The notes under the pieces were generated by a model. That model had not been told where the DNA came from. It saw only the letters and a list, made by a program, of their open reading frames with translations, and did no database searches. Source: Oribacterium sp. UBA4274 (GTDB lineage: Bacteria > Bacillota > Clostridia > Lachnospirales > Lachnospiraceae). From it: a stretch of DNA of 15,811 bases. The translations under genes and the position numbers were made by a program. Below are positions 7,183 to 15,410 of this stretch, piece after piece; position 1 is the first letter of the stretch; each line of letters opens with the position of its first letter. Location: positions 37,203-53,013 of the forward strand of contig DGVW01000119.1 in the NCBI GenBank assembly GCA_002396005.1. Direction: 5' to 3'.

Positions 7183-7211
7183 ATAATAATCATTATGAGA
7201 CTGATTGTCAA
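7183..7211 (-). promoter_or_regulatory. Sigma-A promoter of bioY
   Basis: On the minus strand TTGACA (7206-7211), a 17-bp spacer and TATTAT (7183-7188) make a near-consensus promoter. The -35 box is part of the left half of the BirA-type operator. Confidence 0.85.
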
Positions 7212-7236
7212 CCAATAAATCATTTCAGGTTAACAC
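7205..7236. promoter_or_regulatory. BirA biotin-repressor operator
   Basis: TTGTCAACC, 14 bp, GGTTAACAC closely fits the Firmicute BirA operator form TTGTTAACC-N14/15-GGTTAACAA, with one substitution in each half. The left half covers the bioY -35 box, so binding of the biotinyl-AMP form of BirA would block transcription. A further GGTTAAC half-site lies at 7261-7267, 33 bp from the right half. Confidence 0.88.
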
Positions 7237-7291
7237 GGTGTGAATCTAAATGACACATCGGGTTAACTGTTTCTGGCCTTGATTTCCTGAT

Positions 7292-8371
7292 TTATGCAGG
7301 TACTGTCACATAATCCTCACTTTTTTCGGATTTCTTCAACATCGGTAATCTGCGTGTGCTGAGCTTCTCCTTTATCTGTGGACCAGCGATCTGAATGAGG
7401 ATAACCAGAATGAGGATAACGCCCTTGATAGCATCATTGATAAGAGAATCCATTTTTAAAGCGATGATGATTTTGTCGATAACCGTGTATGACAGAGAAC
7501 CGAACAAAACACCGATCATCTTACCTTTGCCGCCCGACATGGCGACACCACCGAGCACTACTGCTGCTATCGCGTACATTTCATAGCTGGAACCTGTTGT
7601 TGCGGGATCAGAGGAACCATTCATGCATATCCAGAGAAATGCTGCCGCACCCATCATGATCCCCATGATGACAAAGGCATTCATCTTCATCAGGCGCACA
7701 TTGATTCCTGCCATAAATGCCCCCTTCTCACTGGAGCCTACTGCATAGATTTTCTTTCCGAATTTGGTTTCGTTTGTGATATATACAAATGCTGCAGTGA
7801 AGAGCATCAGTACAATGCCGACAATAGGAATCGTTGCAATTTTTTCATTTCCAAAGGCATACATCATGTCATAGCCTGCTGCTCCGGAAGTCATCTTGTA
7901 AACTGAACTTCCGCCACCGATAAGAGACTTTTCGATATGCTGGCAGAAGTACTGTGCAAGAGAACGGTAGATAAGCATGGTTGCGAGGGTTACGATGAAG
8001 GATGGCATTTTAACAACACCTACAAGTGTACCGTTTATGAATCCAAGAAATGCTCCCATCGTAAGGGAGAAAGCCAGAGTAACAGGTATATTTCCGCCTG
8101 TTAAGTTGAAAACCACTACGGATATACCGCTTATAAGTGCCAGGGTTGAACCGGCTGACAGGTCGATCTCGCCTGTAAGACAAACGAGTCCCATGCCTAA
8201 AGCTGTGATTCCGATAACTGCTGAGTGACGGAATATGTTCATGGTGGCGCCCCAGGAAAGACTCTGGTTTGTCATGGCGTAAACCAGGAAGATTATGAAA
8301 AAGACAAATATGAAGCTGTAACTTTGCAGGATCTTTCCCAACATATTTGTTTTACTAGGATAAGTGTTCAT
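7292..8371 (-). CDS. Sugar ABC transporter permease (RbsC/MglC-like)
   Basis: This 359-residue integral membrane protein is the permease of a ribose/galactose-type ABC importer. Hydrophobic segments run from about residue 18 to 330. Diagnostic motifs are GEIDLSAGS (67-75), the cytoplasmic coupling region FGKKIYAVGSSEKGAFMAGIN (204-224) and VVLGGVAMSGGKG (271-283), all typical of the RbsC/MglC/XylH group. The family normally works as a homodimer, and only one permease gene is present, as expected. Its start lies 16 bases after the ATPase stop codon behind AAAGGAAA. It is the last gene of the binding protein-ATPase-permease unit, and I see no U-tract terminator between it and bioY. The sugar cannot be assigned from the permease. 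Confidence 0.93.
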   Translation of the reverse strand: MNTYPSKTNMLGKILQSYSFIFVFFIIFLVYAMTNQSLSWGATMNIFRHSAVIGITALGMGLVCLTGEIDLSAGSTLALISGISVVVFNLTGGNIPVTLAFSLTMGAFLGFINGTLVGVVKMPSFIVTLATMLIYRSLAQYFCQHIEKSLIGGGSSVYKMTSGAAGYDMMYAFGNEKIATIPIVGIVLMLFTAAFVYITNETKFGKKIYAVGSSEKGAFMAGINVRLMKMNAFVIMGIMMGAAAFLWICMNGSSDPATTGSSYEMYAIAAVVLGGVAMSGGKGKMIGVLFGSLSYTVIDKIIIALKMDSLINDAIKGVILILVILIQIAGPQIKEKLSTRRLPMLKKSEKSEDYVTVPA

Positions 8372-8387
8372 TTTTGTTTCCTTTCTT

Positions 8388-9866
8388 CTATTGCATTCCT
8401 GTTGAGTACATCATCACTTCATGTTCCTGTATCTCATCGTGACTAAGTACCTTTACAGCTCTGCCCTCATAAAATATCACGCATTTGTCGGCTATCTTCT
8501 GAAGCTCAGGAATTTCAAGGGTGTTTACCAAAATGGTTTTTCCCTCCTTTGCAAGTGCCAGGATGAGCTTATAAATCTCAGCTTTGGCACCAACATCGAT
8601 GCCTTGTGTAGGATTATCGAACAGCAGTATGTCTGCATCAGTGTTCAGCCATCTTGCTATAAAAACTTTCTGCTGATTACCTCCGCTCAGAGAAACGATT
8701 GGATCATCACCGGAAGCTGCCTTGATACCAAGCTGCTTTTTATAGCCCATGAATTTTCCCAGTTCTTTATTTTTGCTGATGTGAAATTTTGATGCAGAAA
8801 GCACATGTTCTGAAAGATACATATTTTCTATAATGCTCATGTCAGGTACAACGGAATTTTCTTTCCTGTTTGCAGGAAGTAAAGCAATACCGGCTTTCAT
8901 GGCATTGTGCACAGTCATTTTGCTGTAGGATCTGCCGGCTACTTTTATATTTCCGGATACATAATGTGTGATGCCGAAAAGACTCTGCATGAGTTCACTG
9001 CTGCCGCAGCCCTGCAGTCCGGTAAGACCTACTATCTCACCCTTCCTTACTTTCATAGATATATCGGTGAAACCATGACCGCTGAGATGTTCGATTTCAA
9101 GTATGGTATCACCGGTCTCTCTTTTTTCGTAGGTGTCGGCGGCTGCGGTCTGACCTACCATAAGCTTCGTTACAGCTTCCGGAGAGGTTTCTGAGATTTT
9201 ACCGGTTCCTACCGTTTCACCGTTTCTGAAGACAGTGAAGCTGTCGCAATAGGCAAAAATCTCAGGCATCTTGTGAGATATGAATATAAAGGAAATTCCT
9301 TTTTTCTTTAGTTCACATACAATGCTGAAAAGGTGTTCAACTTCTTCTGTGTTGAGGGATGAAGTAGGTTCATCCAGGATCAGAAGCTTTGCTCCTGTGA
9401 GAAGAGCTTTGCCGATTTCAAGGAGCTGCTTATCTCCTGTTCTGAGACTGGAAACCATAGCCTTAGGATCGATGTTCACGCCCATTCTCCCGAACAGCTC
9501 CTGTGAACGACGTATCATTTCTCTTTTGTTTAGTCTTCCCAGAAATCCAGTGAGTTCCTTATTGATAAAAAGATTTTCATAGACACTAAGGTCATTAAAA
9601 AGATTTAGTTCCTGATGTACAAATGCTATGCCCAGCTCTTCTGATTTTTTGATGGAGATGTGTTTCAATGTATTTCCGTCAAACTTTATCTCTCCACCAT
9701 CATAAGGTATTGATCCTGTCAGTATATTCATGAGAGTTGACTTGCCGGCTCCGTTTTCACCAAGAAGGGCGTGAATTTCACCCTTCATAACCGAAAGATT
9801 CACGCCTCTTAAAACCGGCACACCACTAAAGGACTTTTGTATTCCTTTCATTTCTAGAAGTACCAT
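8388..9866 (-). CDS. Sugar ABC transporter double ATP-binding protein (MglA/RbsA-like)
   Basis: This 492-residue protein has two fused nucleotide-binding domains and energises the sugar importer at the inner face of the membrane. Domain 1 has Walker A GENGAGKST (36-44), Q85 in HQELNLF, a loose signature LRTGDKQ (141-147), Walker B LLILDE (161-166) and the H-loop His198. Domain 2 has a degenerate Walker A, GLQGCGSS (283-290), without lysine, a good signature LSGGNQQKV (393-401) and Walker B ILLFDN (413-418), where the catalytic Glu is Asn. One composite ATP site (domain 1 Walker motifs plus domain 2 signature) is therefore intact, and the other is degenerate on both faces. A degenerate second Walker A is usual in this family. 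The start, behind GAGGG, is 33 bases after the binding-protein gene. Confidence 0.94.
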   Translation of the reverse strand: MVLLEMKGIQKSFSGVPVLRGVNLSVMKGEIHALLGENGAGKSTLMNILTGSIPYDGGEIKFDGNTLKHISIKKSEELGIAFVHQELNLFNDLSVYENLFINKELTGFLGRLNKREMIRRSQELFGRMGVNIDPKAMVSSLRTGDKQLLEIGKALLTGAKLLILDEPTSSLNTEEVEHLFSIVCELKKKGISFIFISHKMPEIFAYCDSFTVFRNGETVGTGKISETSPEAVTKLMVGQTAAADTYEKRETGDTILEIEHLSGHGFTDISMKVRKGEIVGLTGLQGCGSSELMQSLFGITHYVSGNIKVAGRSYSKMTVHNAMKAGIALLPANRKENSVVPDMSIIENMYLSEHVLSASKFHISKNKELGKFMGYKKQLGIKAASGDDPIVSLSGGNQQKVFIARWLNTDADILLFDNPTQGIDVGAKAEIYKLILALAKEGKTILVNTLEIPELQKIADKCVIFYEGRAVKVLSHDEIQEHEVMMYSTGMQ

Positions 9867-9899
9867 GCTGTTTCCCTCTTAGGTTAAAATAAATTCAAA

Positions 9900-11012
9900 T
9901 CAGTTGAAGCCCTTGAATTCCTTGACATTATCAGCTGTTACATTACGGCACTCGATAACGTGATCCTGTGTAACTGTCTTGCCATCAAGTGAATCAACCA
10001 TATCCTGAATAGCAGTCTGAATCATGCTTGGACTATAGGTTACTGACATGATTCCACCGAGATTTTCTGTGATATCTGTATAAGCCTCGCCCCTCAGAAC
10101 ACCGTAGAGTTCATCGAGACCGCCGCAGCCTGTGATGACAGGTTTACTGTTTAAAAATGCTTCCTTAGCGCTGTCCTCGATTCCGCCGCCCTTAAGAGCC
10201 TCAAGGATACCCATGGCAAGCTCATCATCCTCTGCATAGAACCACTTTATATCAGTGTTTGAGCTGTCGCCCATGAGTGTTTCAAAGGCGGCCTTTGTAT
10301 CTGATCTGCTCCAGTTCATTGCTCCGGAATAAGTGATGGCACTGTCGATCTGATCCTGAGTCCACTTATCATCATCTGAAATCCTGTTTCCGTCAAACTC
10401 CAGATTTCCGAGAAGATACTCTGTAAATCCCTGATCACGAAGTGTAGTAACTGATGATGTATCACCTTCATATACATAGACCTTATCTCCAGGGTTCAGT
10501 CCCAGGGATACGAAATAGGCTGCGGAACCTGCACCGATTCCTTCATTATCGCCCTTGACATTGGAAACAGCCTTGTCCTCTACTCCACTGATGATTCGGT
10601 CAAATGCAACATAAGGAACTGATGCATCGATGAGCTTCTGGATCGCTGACTGAACAGTGTCATCAATAGGCTGGATAACTACAGCAATATTCTTGTCACC
10701 CTTTGCAAGGATGTCTTCAATCTGAGTGATCTGGTATGCTGCATTTTCACAGGTGATGACTTCTGCTGAGTACTTGCCTTCACTATTGATCTCAGAAACC
10801 TTTTCTTTTGCAAATGTTGCAACCGAACCTGTCCAACCGTGATCTTCAGGTGCAGTCAATACGTAAATATGTGTTGCTGCTTCCGTGGACTCTGTTCCTG
10901 CAGTCTCCGGATTTGCTGCCTTAACGGTTTCTGCCTGTGCTGAACTACCGCATGCTGTCATAGAAATTGCCATAGCACCTGCAAGAAGTGCTGATAATAT
11001 GTTCTTTTTCAT
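9900..11012 (-). CDS. Sugar ABC transporter substrate-binding lipoprotein
   Basis: This 370-residue protein is the extracellular receptor of the importer. The signal peptide ends in the lipobox MTAC with the lipidated Cys21, followed by a Thr/Glu/Ala linker to about residue 46. The mature part is a type I periplasmic binding fold (the LacI-like sugar-binding family): first strand HIYVLTAPEDHGWTGS, AVVIQPIDDTVQSAIQKL, VPYVAFDR, YVYEGDTSS and the C-terminal region ending near KEFKGFN. A sugar ligand follows from the family and the neighbouring RbsA/RbsC-like genes; which sugar is not evident. The ATG sits behind AGGAGG. As the first gene of the unit it should be its most abundant product. The 33-base gap to the ATPase holds no hairpin. 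Confidence 0.94.
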   Translation of the reverse strand: MKKNILSALLAGAMAISMTACGSSAQAETVKAANPETAGTESTEAATHIYVLTAPEDHGWTGSVATFAKEKVSEINSEGKYSAEVITCENAAYQITQIEDILAKGDKNIAVVIQPIDDTVQSAIQKLIDASVPYVAFDRIISGVEDKAVSNVKGDNEGIGAGSAAYFVSLGLNPGDKVYVYEGDTSSVTTLRDQGFTEYLLGNLEFDGNRISDDDKWTQDQIDSAITYSGAMNWSRSDTKAAFETLMGDSSNTDIKWFYAEDDELAMGILEALKGGGIEDSAKEAFLNSKPVITGCGGLDELYGVLRGEAYTDITENLGGIMSVTYSPSMIQTAIQDMVDSLDGKTVTQDHVIECRNVTADNVKEFKGFN

Positions 11013-11206
11013 TGAAATAATCCTCCTTAAGTATGCGTTTTCGCATCTCTTTTTGATGTATCCATAATATCTCTTTGGGGCTAAGTCCTCTTTCCTCTTC
11101 GTTTATTTAAGCCCCGATTTTGTTGCAAGATTAAGACGACTCATGGATTATGTGCAATAAAAGACAAGAATGCGTTGCAGGTTTATGCCTTTAAAAGGAG
11201 CGCAGC
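11013..11206. other. Leader and promoter region of the sugar ABC unit
   Basis: On the minus strand a good -10 hexamer TATTAT lies at 11064-11069, but the matching -35 position is far from consensus, which suggests an activator-dependent promoter. An inverted repeat GGGGCT/AGCCCC (11077-11082 and 11110-11115) with a 27-base loop overlaps the spacer and -35 region and could be an operator or a folded element. No catabolite-repression (cre) site is seen, and the TGAAAGGT repeat of the symporter promoter is absent. Confidence 0.35.
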
Positions 11207-11252
11207 AAAGGAGCCATGAAGAAATACACTTACATTTCTTCATGGCTCCTTT
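11207..11252 (-). terminator. Long inverted repeat after the GPH symporter
   Basis: A perfect 19-bp stem (11252-11234 with 11225-11207) with an eight-base loop begins three bases after the symporter stop codon. It should end or protect the symporter transcript. The minus-strand 3' arm ends CTCCTTT and then GCTGCG, so the U tract is short. The T-richer flank (CTCCTTTTAATTATTTATT) is on the plus strand, where no gene is expected to be transcribed. Confidence 0.7.
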
Positions 11253-11255
11253 TAA

Positions 11256-12695
11256 TTATTTATTATTCTTTCTTGCATCAAGGTCAGCGTAGATCTGCTC
11301 CATCTTCTTTGGTGTCAGATCATAGAACAGAACTGAGATTCCTGAGATTGCGATAAGTATTGCAGGGAACAGATTTACGAGAGCATTGATGCCGGTCTTT
11401 ACTGCCAGAGTCTGCTCCTGATTAGGAACATATCCGATGGCTGCAAGTAAAGATACTGTTACGATTCCTGTTACTGCTGTTGCAAGTTTAACTGAAAAAC
11501 TTACAAGTGAGAATGTGAGGCCAACTTCACGAACACCGTACTTCCAGTCGCCATACTCGATACTGTCACACATCATACCGGGAGCTATGTTTTCATTAGC
11601 CATTGTGAGACCGATTATAGCTGAAATTGCCAGTAAAAATGTTGTATTGCCGGCAGGTACAAGGAAAAGCATTACAAGAGCTGCTACCTGGGTAAAGGTT
11701 GTGATAAGCATGAAGCCCTTCTTTGTAAACTTTCTTGTTCCCCATGAAAGAGCCAGATTTCCGAGAAGCTGGCAAACTGTCATGGTTGTGAAGATCGGCG
11801 CGATCATGCGAGGGTCACCAACTACATAAAGTACATAATATGCAAGCATAGACATTCTCGCCATACAGCCTATGGCACCTGCAAATGTTGAGAACACTGT
11901 AATCATGATGTTCTTGTTCTTTACGATAAGAGGAAGGGCCTCTCTGATAGGTGTCGGTTTCTTATTCTCTTCTGCAGGCATCACTACTGTCTCCTTGCAC
12001 TTCCAGGCGCAGAGCAGACAGCAAGGGATGAGCAGGATTGAGAAAAGCACTGTGGTAAGGAAATATCCTTGCGCATTAGGTACTTTGCTGTGCCCGAAAT
12101 AAAGAATGAGAGGCATCGCTACAGCTGAAAGAATCATGCTGATGGCTCCCTTACCGATGGCTCTGCAGGATGCATAGTCCATGCGAACCTGGGAACCCCT
12201 GGCAACGAGATTTAAAAGTCCCTGATAAGGAATGCAGAGAGCTGTGTAAGCCATGCCGGCACCGATGTAGCAGATCATGCAAACAAGCACCTTCATTACG
12301 CCCTGCAGAGGGAACAGTGTAAATGTCAGAATATTGAATATCGCGAGGAATATCGGAGAAAACATGATATATGGACGGAATTTACCGAATCTTGTTCTGG
12401 TTTTGTCACATACAACGCCCATCATAGGATCATTTATGGCATCCCATATTCTTGCTACTAAAAAGATAAGAGATATCGCCGCTGCTGAGAGCCCCACGAT
12501 ATCGGTATAGAAAATTGTCAGGTAGGTGTTTATCATGTACCAGGAAAGCTGACAGCCTACCTCACCCATGGCATAGAAGCCACCTGTCACCCAATTGGTT
12601 TTTTCTGTTTTTTCAACATTTTGTACTTTTTTGACAGAAAAACTGTCTTCTATTGCAGCAGAATCATTTATAGCTGCATTTGAAACATCGTTCAT
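11256..12695 (-). CDS. GPH-family sugar:cation symporter (MFS)
   Basis: This 479-residue membrane transporter belongs to the glycoside-pentoside-hexuronide:cation symporter family (MelB/XynB-like), which carries oligosaccharides, pentosides or uronides with Na+ or H+. About 12 hydrophobic segments follow a polar N-terminal tail of about 35 residues. Family motifs are ARIWDAINDPMMG (81-93), with the cation-site aspartates, DKTRTRFGKFRPY (97-109) and DSIEYGDWKYG (377-387). The start lies behind GGAGGAAGTG. The gene has its own control region and ends in a strong hairpin. The regulator upstream carries a GH39-like domain, a family known mainly for beta-xylosidases, so a xylo-oligosaccharide or related beta-glycoside substrate is a reasonable inference. 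Confidence 0.93.
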   Translation of the reverse strand: MNDVSNAAINDSAAIEDSFSVKKVQNVEKTEKTNWVTGGFYAMGEVGCQLSWYMINTYLTIFYTDIVGLSAAAISLIFLVARIWDAINDPMMGVVCDKTRTRFGKFRPYIMFSPIFLAIFNILTFTLFPLQGVMKVLVCMICYIGAGMAYTALCIPYQGLLNLVARGSQVRMDYASCRAIGKGAISMILSAVAMPLILYFGHSKVPNAQGYFLTTVLFSILLIPCCLLCAWKCKETVVMPAEENKKPTPIREALPLIVKNKNIMITVFSTFAGAIGCMARMSMLAYYVLYVVGDPRMIAPIFTTMTVCQLLGNLALSWGTRKFTKKGFMLITTFTQVAALVMLFLVPAGNTTFLLAISAIIGLTMANENIAPGMMCDSIEYGDWKYGVREVGLTFSLVSFSVKLATAVTGIVTVSLLAAIGYVPNQEQTLAVKTGINALVNLFPAILIAISGISVLFYDLTPKKMEQIYADLDARKNNK

Positions 12696-12748
12696 ATCAC
12701 TTCCTCCAATTTTTACCCTAAAGGGTCATTCCGTGCACGAATCTTATG

Positions 12749-12816
12749 TATATACTTTAATCTTTGTACCCTGCTATCTCTTGCTGTACCTTTCACGATT
12801 ATGTTCAAACCTTTCA
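12749..12816 (-). promoter_or_regulatory. Activator-type promoter of the GPH symporter with 21-bp spaced repeats
   Basis: On the minus strand a -10 box TATATA (12749-12754) has no matching -35 (ATAGCA at 12772-12777). Two identical octamers TGAAAGGT lie upstream at 12788-12795 and 12809-12816, exactly 21 bp apart, which is two helical turns. Direct repeats on one DNA face next to a poor -35 are how AraC-family activators usually bind, and such a regulator is encoded immediately upstream. Two small dyads lie nearer the gene: CGTGCACG (12732-12739) and ACCCT-AA-AGGGT (12715-12726). Confidence 0.55.
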
Positions 12817-12826
12817 AATTTCGGGT

Positions 12827-12875
12827 AAAAAAAGAAAAGCGATGCAATAGATGATGATATCTATTGCATCACTTT
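12827..12875 (-). terminator. Intrinsic terminator of the AraC-GH39 gene
   Basis: A 17-bp stem with one G-U pair (12875-12859 with 12852-12836) and a six-base loop is followed on the minus strand by TCTTTTTTT. It lies about 63 bases after the stop codon and separates the regulator from the symporter promoter. Confidence 0.92.
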
Positions 12876-12938
12876 GTGTATTGTGCTGTATATAAAGAAT
12901 CAAATCGAAATAAGTTGGTGAAATATTCCAAACTGCGA

Positions 12939-15347
12939 CTAATCCATTGAGAAAATTTTCACAAGGCACAGCTCGTGAGGTTTTAACTCAATGTGCATAT
13001 TGGCTAAGTTGCCTTCACGGTCCACATAGGCTTTTTCCAAAGTCATCTTAGGTTCACTTATAGACTCAAGATACTTTACATCGCTTCTTGTAAGCCGGCT
13101 TTCGTACTGGAATTTCTCCCACTCATCCAGGATACTTCCGTGGTTTCGATTCAGTATCCTCTTTTTGACGTACCAGGTTTTGTTCTTTGGCATATTGAGG
13201 ATCTCTACATTGAGCTCAAGTGGTGCCTCATCAAAGAAGGCTCCGCTTTTGATCTTCTGAAGAGGTATCTCTTCCGGCCCCAGAAAGTAACCTGCGGAAA
13301 ACCAGGAGCTGTTGAAGAGCAGCATCTGCACTTCTCCGTTATCAGTCTTGGTTATGATGTGATTCTTACCGTGGCTTAGCAGAGTCTTGCCTAGAGCATT
13401 GAGAAATGCAAGGGCATAGTAGGCCGGCTTTTTGATCCTGTCCTTTGAGATGAGGCCGATACTGCCATTAAGTATATCCATGGAATCCATGTAGTTGCTG
13501 ATCCAGTCAGAGGCACACATGACGCTCATCATGTCAACATTATCGAGAAGAGCTTCTGCACGGGAAGCGATATAGGCTGCTCTGAAGCAACTGTCGTTTA
13601 CATAGTTACGATTGGATATGGATTCATTAAACTCAATTATGTATAGCTTTTTGTCTGAAAGTCCGGTCTGCTCCATCAGGGTCCGCATCTCTTTTACACG
13701 CAGGATATCCTGATTCCGGTCTTTGGATACCTTACGTGTGTACTTGCCATCTGCATCGAAAACATTGTCATATGGGAAAAGAAGGAAGGAGGCGAAATCC
13801 GGCACTTCGTTCTTTTTTACTACATGGGTGTAAAGCTCTGATACTCTCTCCCAGTCTGAGGAAATGTCTATGCCGAAGCCGCCTATCTCCGCTCCCGGAG
13901 TTTTCTGTCTCACCAGCTTATACAGATGGTCATAGGCCTCTTCCACCGAGAAAGGATCGTGTTCCCACAGTCTTGACTTCTCAAATGGGTAAAAAGGCAG
14001 AAACGTCAGCTCAAATGCCCAGCCGGATACTTCATTAAGTCCATATCTTTCCAGAATGTGACTGAAGAACTCGGTCAATGCTGTTTGCCAGGCCTTTTTG
14101 GAGACGAAGGGTATATAGTCATCGTGCTTATATACGTCACCGCCTGAAACTGCCGCCATATCCGGTCGTCTTCCGAGACTGAGGAAAACCTTCAGATGAT
14201 TACTTACAAGGAAATCAAGTGCCGTATCCACCATGTTGAAATTGCATTTATTCCTGCCGCTTCCGTCCGTGATCATGAGCTTGGTGGAGAACAGGCTCCA
14301 TACACGTATGTACTTAAAATGCAGCTTATCGGAAACATATTGAACGTGGTACTGCATGTTTGCATGGGTAAGATCGTCAATGCTTCCGCCGTTGATCATC
14401 TTATCCCATGGTTTTTCATAGAATCTTCCGGGATTATCCAGAATGTCTACGGAGATATCGCCGCTTAGCTTGTTGGTACTGTTGAAGGTCGGGTTTTTCT
14501 CGAGACGGACACGAATCTCATCTTCTATCTTTTCTTTCTGAATGTCTCGTTCCTTTACTTCATCACTGTGGGTCTCACGATATTTGGTCGGAGACATATT
14601 CATTTCCTTACGGAAGGCTCTGTTAAAGGAAGTAGAGTTTGTAAAGCCGCAGGTGAGAGCTATCTGGGTAATGTTTTGATCAGTGCCTGACAACAGAAGC
14701 AGTGACTGCTGCAGTCTGAGCTTTGTAACGTAATCGGCAAAGTATACACCGGTGTTCTTCTTAAATATACGAGACAAGGTAGATGCTGAAACAAACATAC
14801 TGTCAGCAAGAGCAGTGAGGTTTACTTCCTGATCCAGATTTCCTATTATGTACTGCATCATCTGCTGCATACGGATATCATTGTCCGGATTTCCCTGGGC
14901 TTCGTTCAGATTCTCTGTCTGATAATGCTCTATCAGTGTGTCCAAAAGCAGATATAGATTACTGTCTATCCTGCAGTCGGACTGTCTTCTTCCATAGAGA
15001 TAGTCCTCCGTCAGATTGTAGAAGATGGCTCTGATATCTTCATAGGATCTGGTTTTATCATCTACTGAATTGCAATAAAAAAGGACACTCTTACCATTCA
15101 TTACACTGTTTAACAGCTTCATGGAAAACAAAGCAATCCCGACGATGGCGTCAGCGGTTTCTTTATAGCTGTACTCAACGCCGGGATTTACCATGAGGAT
15201 ATCACCCTCGTTCAAGGTATAATCCGTATCAAGAACATGTACTGTAACAGTATGTTCAAGTACGAAAAGGATAGTGACACTCATGATGATGGTGCTTTGG
15301 TTTTTCTCCGGTTTTATAACTTCATAGGAACAGGTATCGAAGTTCAT
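12939..15347 (-). CDS. AraC-family regulator fused to a GH39-like domain
   Basis: This 802-residue protein has three parts. A cupin-like AraC sensor is at about 20-100 (VHVLDTDYTLNEGDILMVNP). A double helix-turn-helix AraC DNA-binding domain is at about 163-258, ending in the conserved ITQIALTCGFTNSTSFNRAF and MSPTKYRE. A long GH39-like (beta-xylosidase type) barrel plus C-terminal beta region is at about 295-800. In GH39 the acid/base Glu is in WxFExWNEP; here the segment is WAFELTFLP (443-451), with Phe449 and Leu450 replacing Asn-Glu. The nucleophile region IIEFNES (570-576) keeps Glu572, followed by the family's AAYIA. Hydrolysis is therefore unlikely and sugar sensing more likely. There is no signal peptide. 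The start is behind TTGGAGG. It probably controls the neighbouring symporter. Confidence 0.9.
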   Translation of the reverse strand: MNFDTCSYEVIKPEKNQSTIIMSVTILFVLEHTVTVHVLDTDYTLNEGDILMVNPGVEYSYKETADAIVGIALFSMKLLNSVMNGKSVLFYCNSVDDKTRSYEDIRAIFYNLTEDYLYGRRQSDCRIDSNLYLLLDTLIEHYQTENLNEAQGNPDNDIRMQQMMQYIIGNLDQEVNLTALADSMFVSASTLSRIFKKNTGVYFADYVTKLRLQQSLLLLSGTDQNITQIALTCGFTNSTSFNRAFRKEMNMSPTKYRETHSDEVKERDIQKEKIEDEIRVRLEKNPTFNSTNKLSGDISVDILDNPGRFYEKPWDKMINGGSIDDLTHANMQYHVQYVSDKLHFKYIRVWSLFSTKLMITDGSGRNKCNFNMVDTALDFLVSNHLKVFLSLGRRPDMAAVSGGDVYKHDDYIPFVSKKAWQTALTEFFSHILERYGLNEVSGWAFELTFLPFYPFEKSRLWEHDPFSVEEAYDHLYKLVRQKTPGAEIGGFGIDISSDWERVSELYTHVVKKNEVPDFASFLLFPYDNVFDADGKYTRKVSKDRNQDILRVKEMRTLMEQTGLSDKKLYIIEFNESISNRNYVNDSCFRAAYIASRAEALLDNVDMMSVMCASDWISNYMDSMDILNGSIGLISKDRIKKPAYYALAFLNALGKTLLSHGKNHIITKTDNGEVQMLLFNSSWFSAGYFLGPEEIPLQKIKSGAFFDEAPLELNVEILNMPKNKTWYVKKRILNRNHGSILDEWEKFQYESRLTRSDVKYLESISEPKMTLEKAYVDREGNLANMHIELKPHELCLVKIFSMD

Positions 15348-15410
15348 CTGGCCTCCAATAAGTATAGATAAGTATAAATCATGACTTGTATATCAACTGA
15401 TTATGTCTCA
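15348..15410 (-). promoter_or_regulatory. Short gap upstream of the AraC-GH39 gene with tandem 10-mers
   Basis: On the minus strand TATACTTATC and TATACTTATT follow each other directly (15376-15357), and each contains a good -10-like TATACT. A possible -35, TTGATA (15391-15396), is 14 bp above the first, which is short. No terminator for the amidohydrolase is visible, so the regulator may be transcribed from a weak promoter here, by read-through, or both. Confidence 0.35.
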
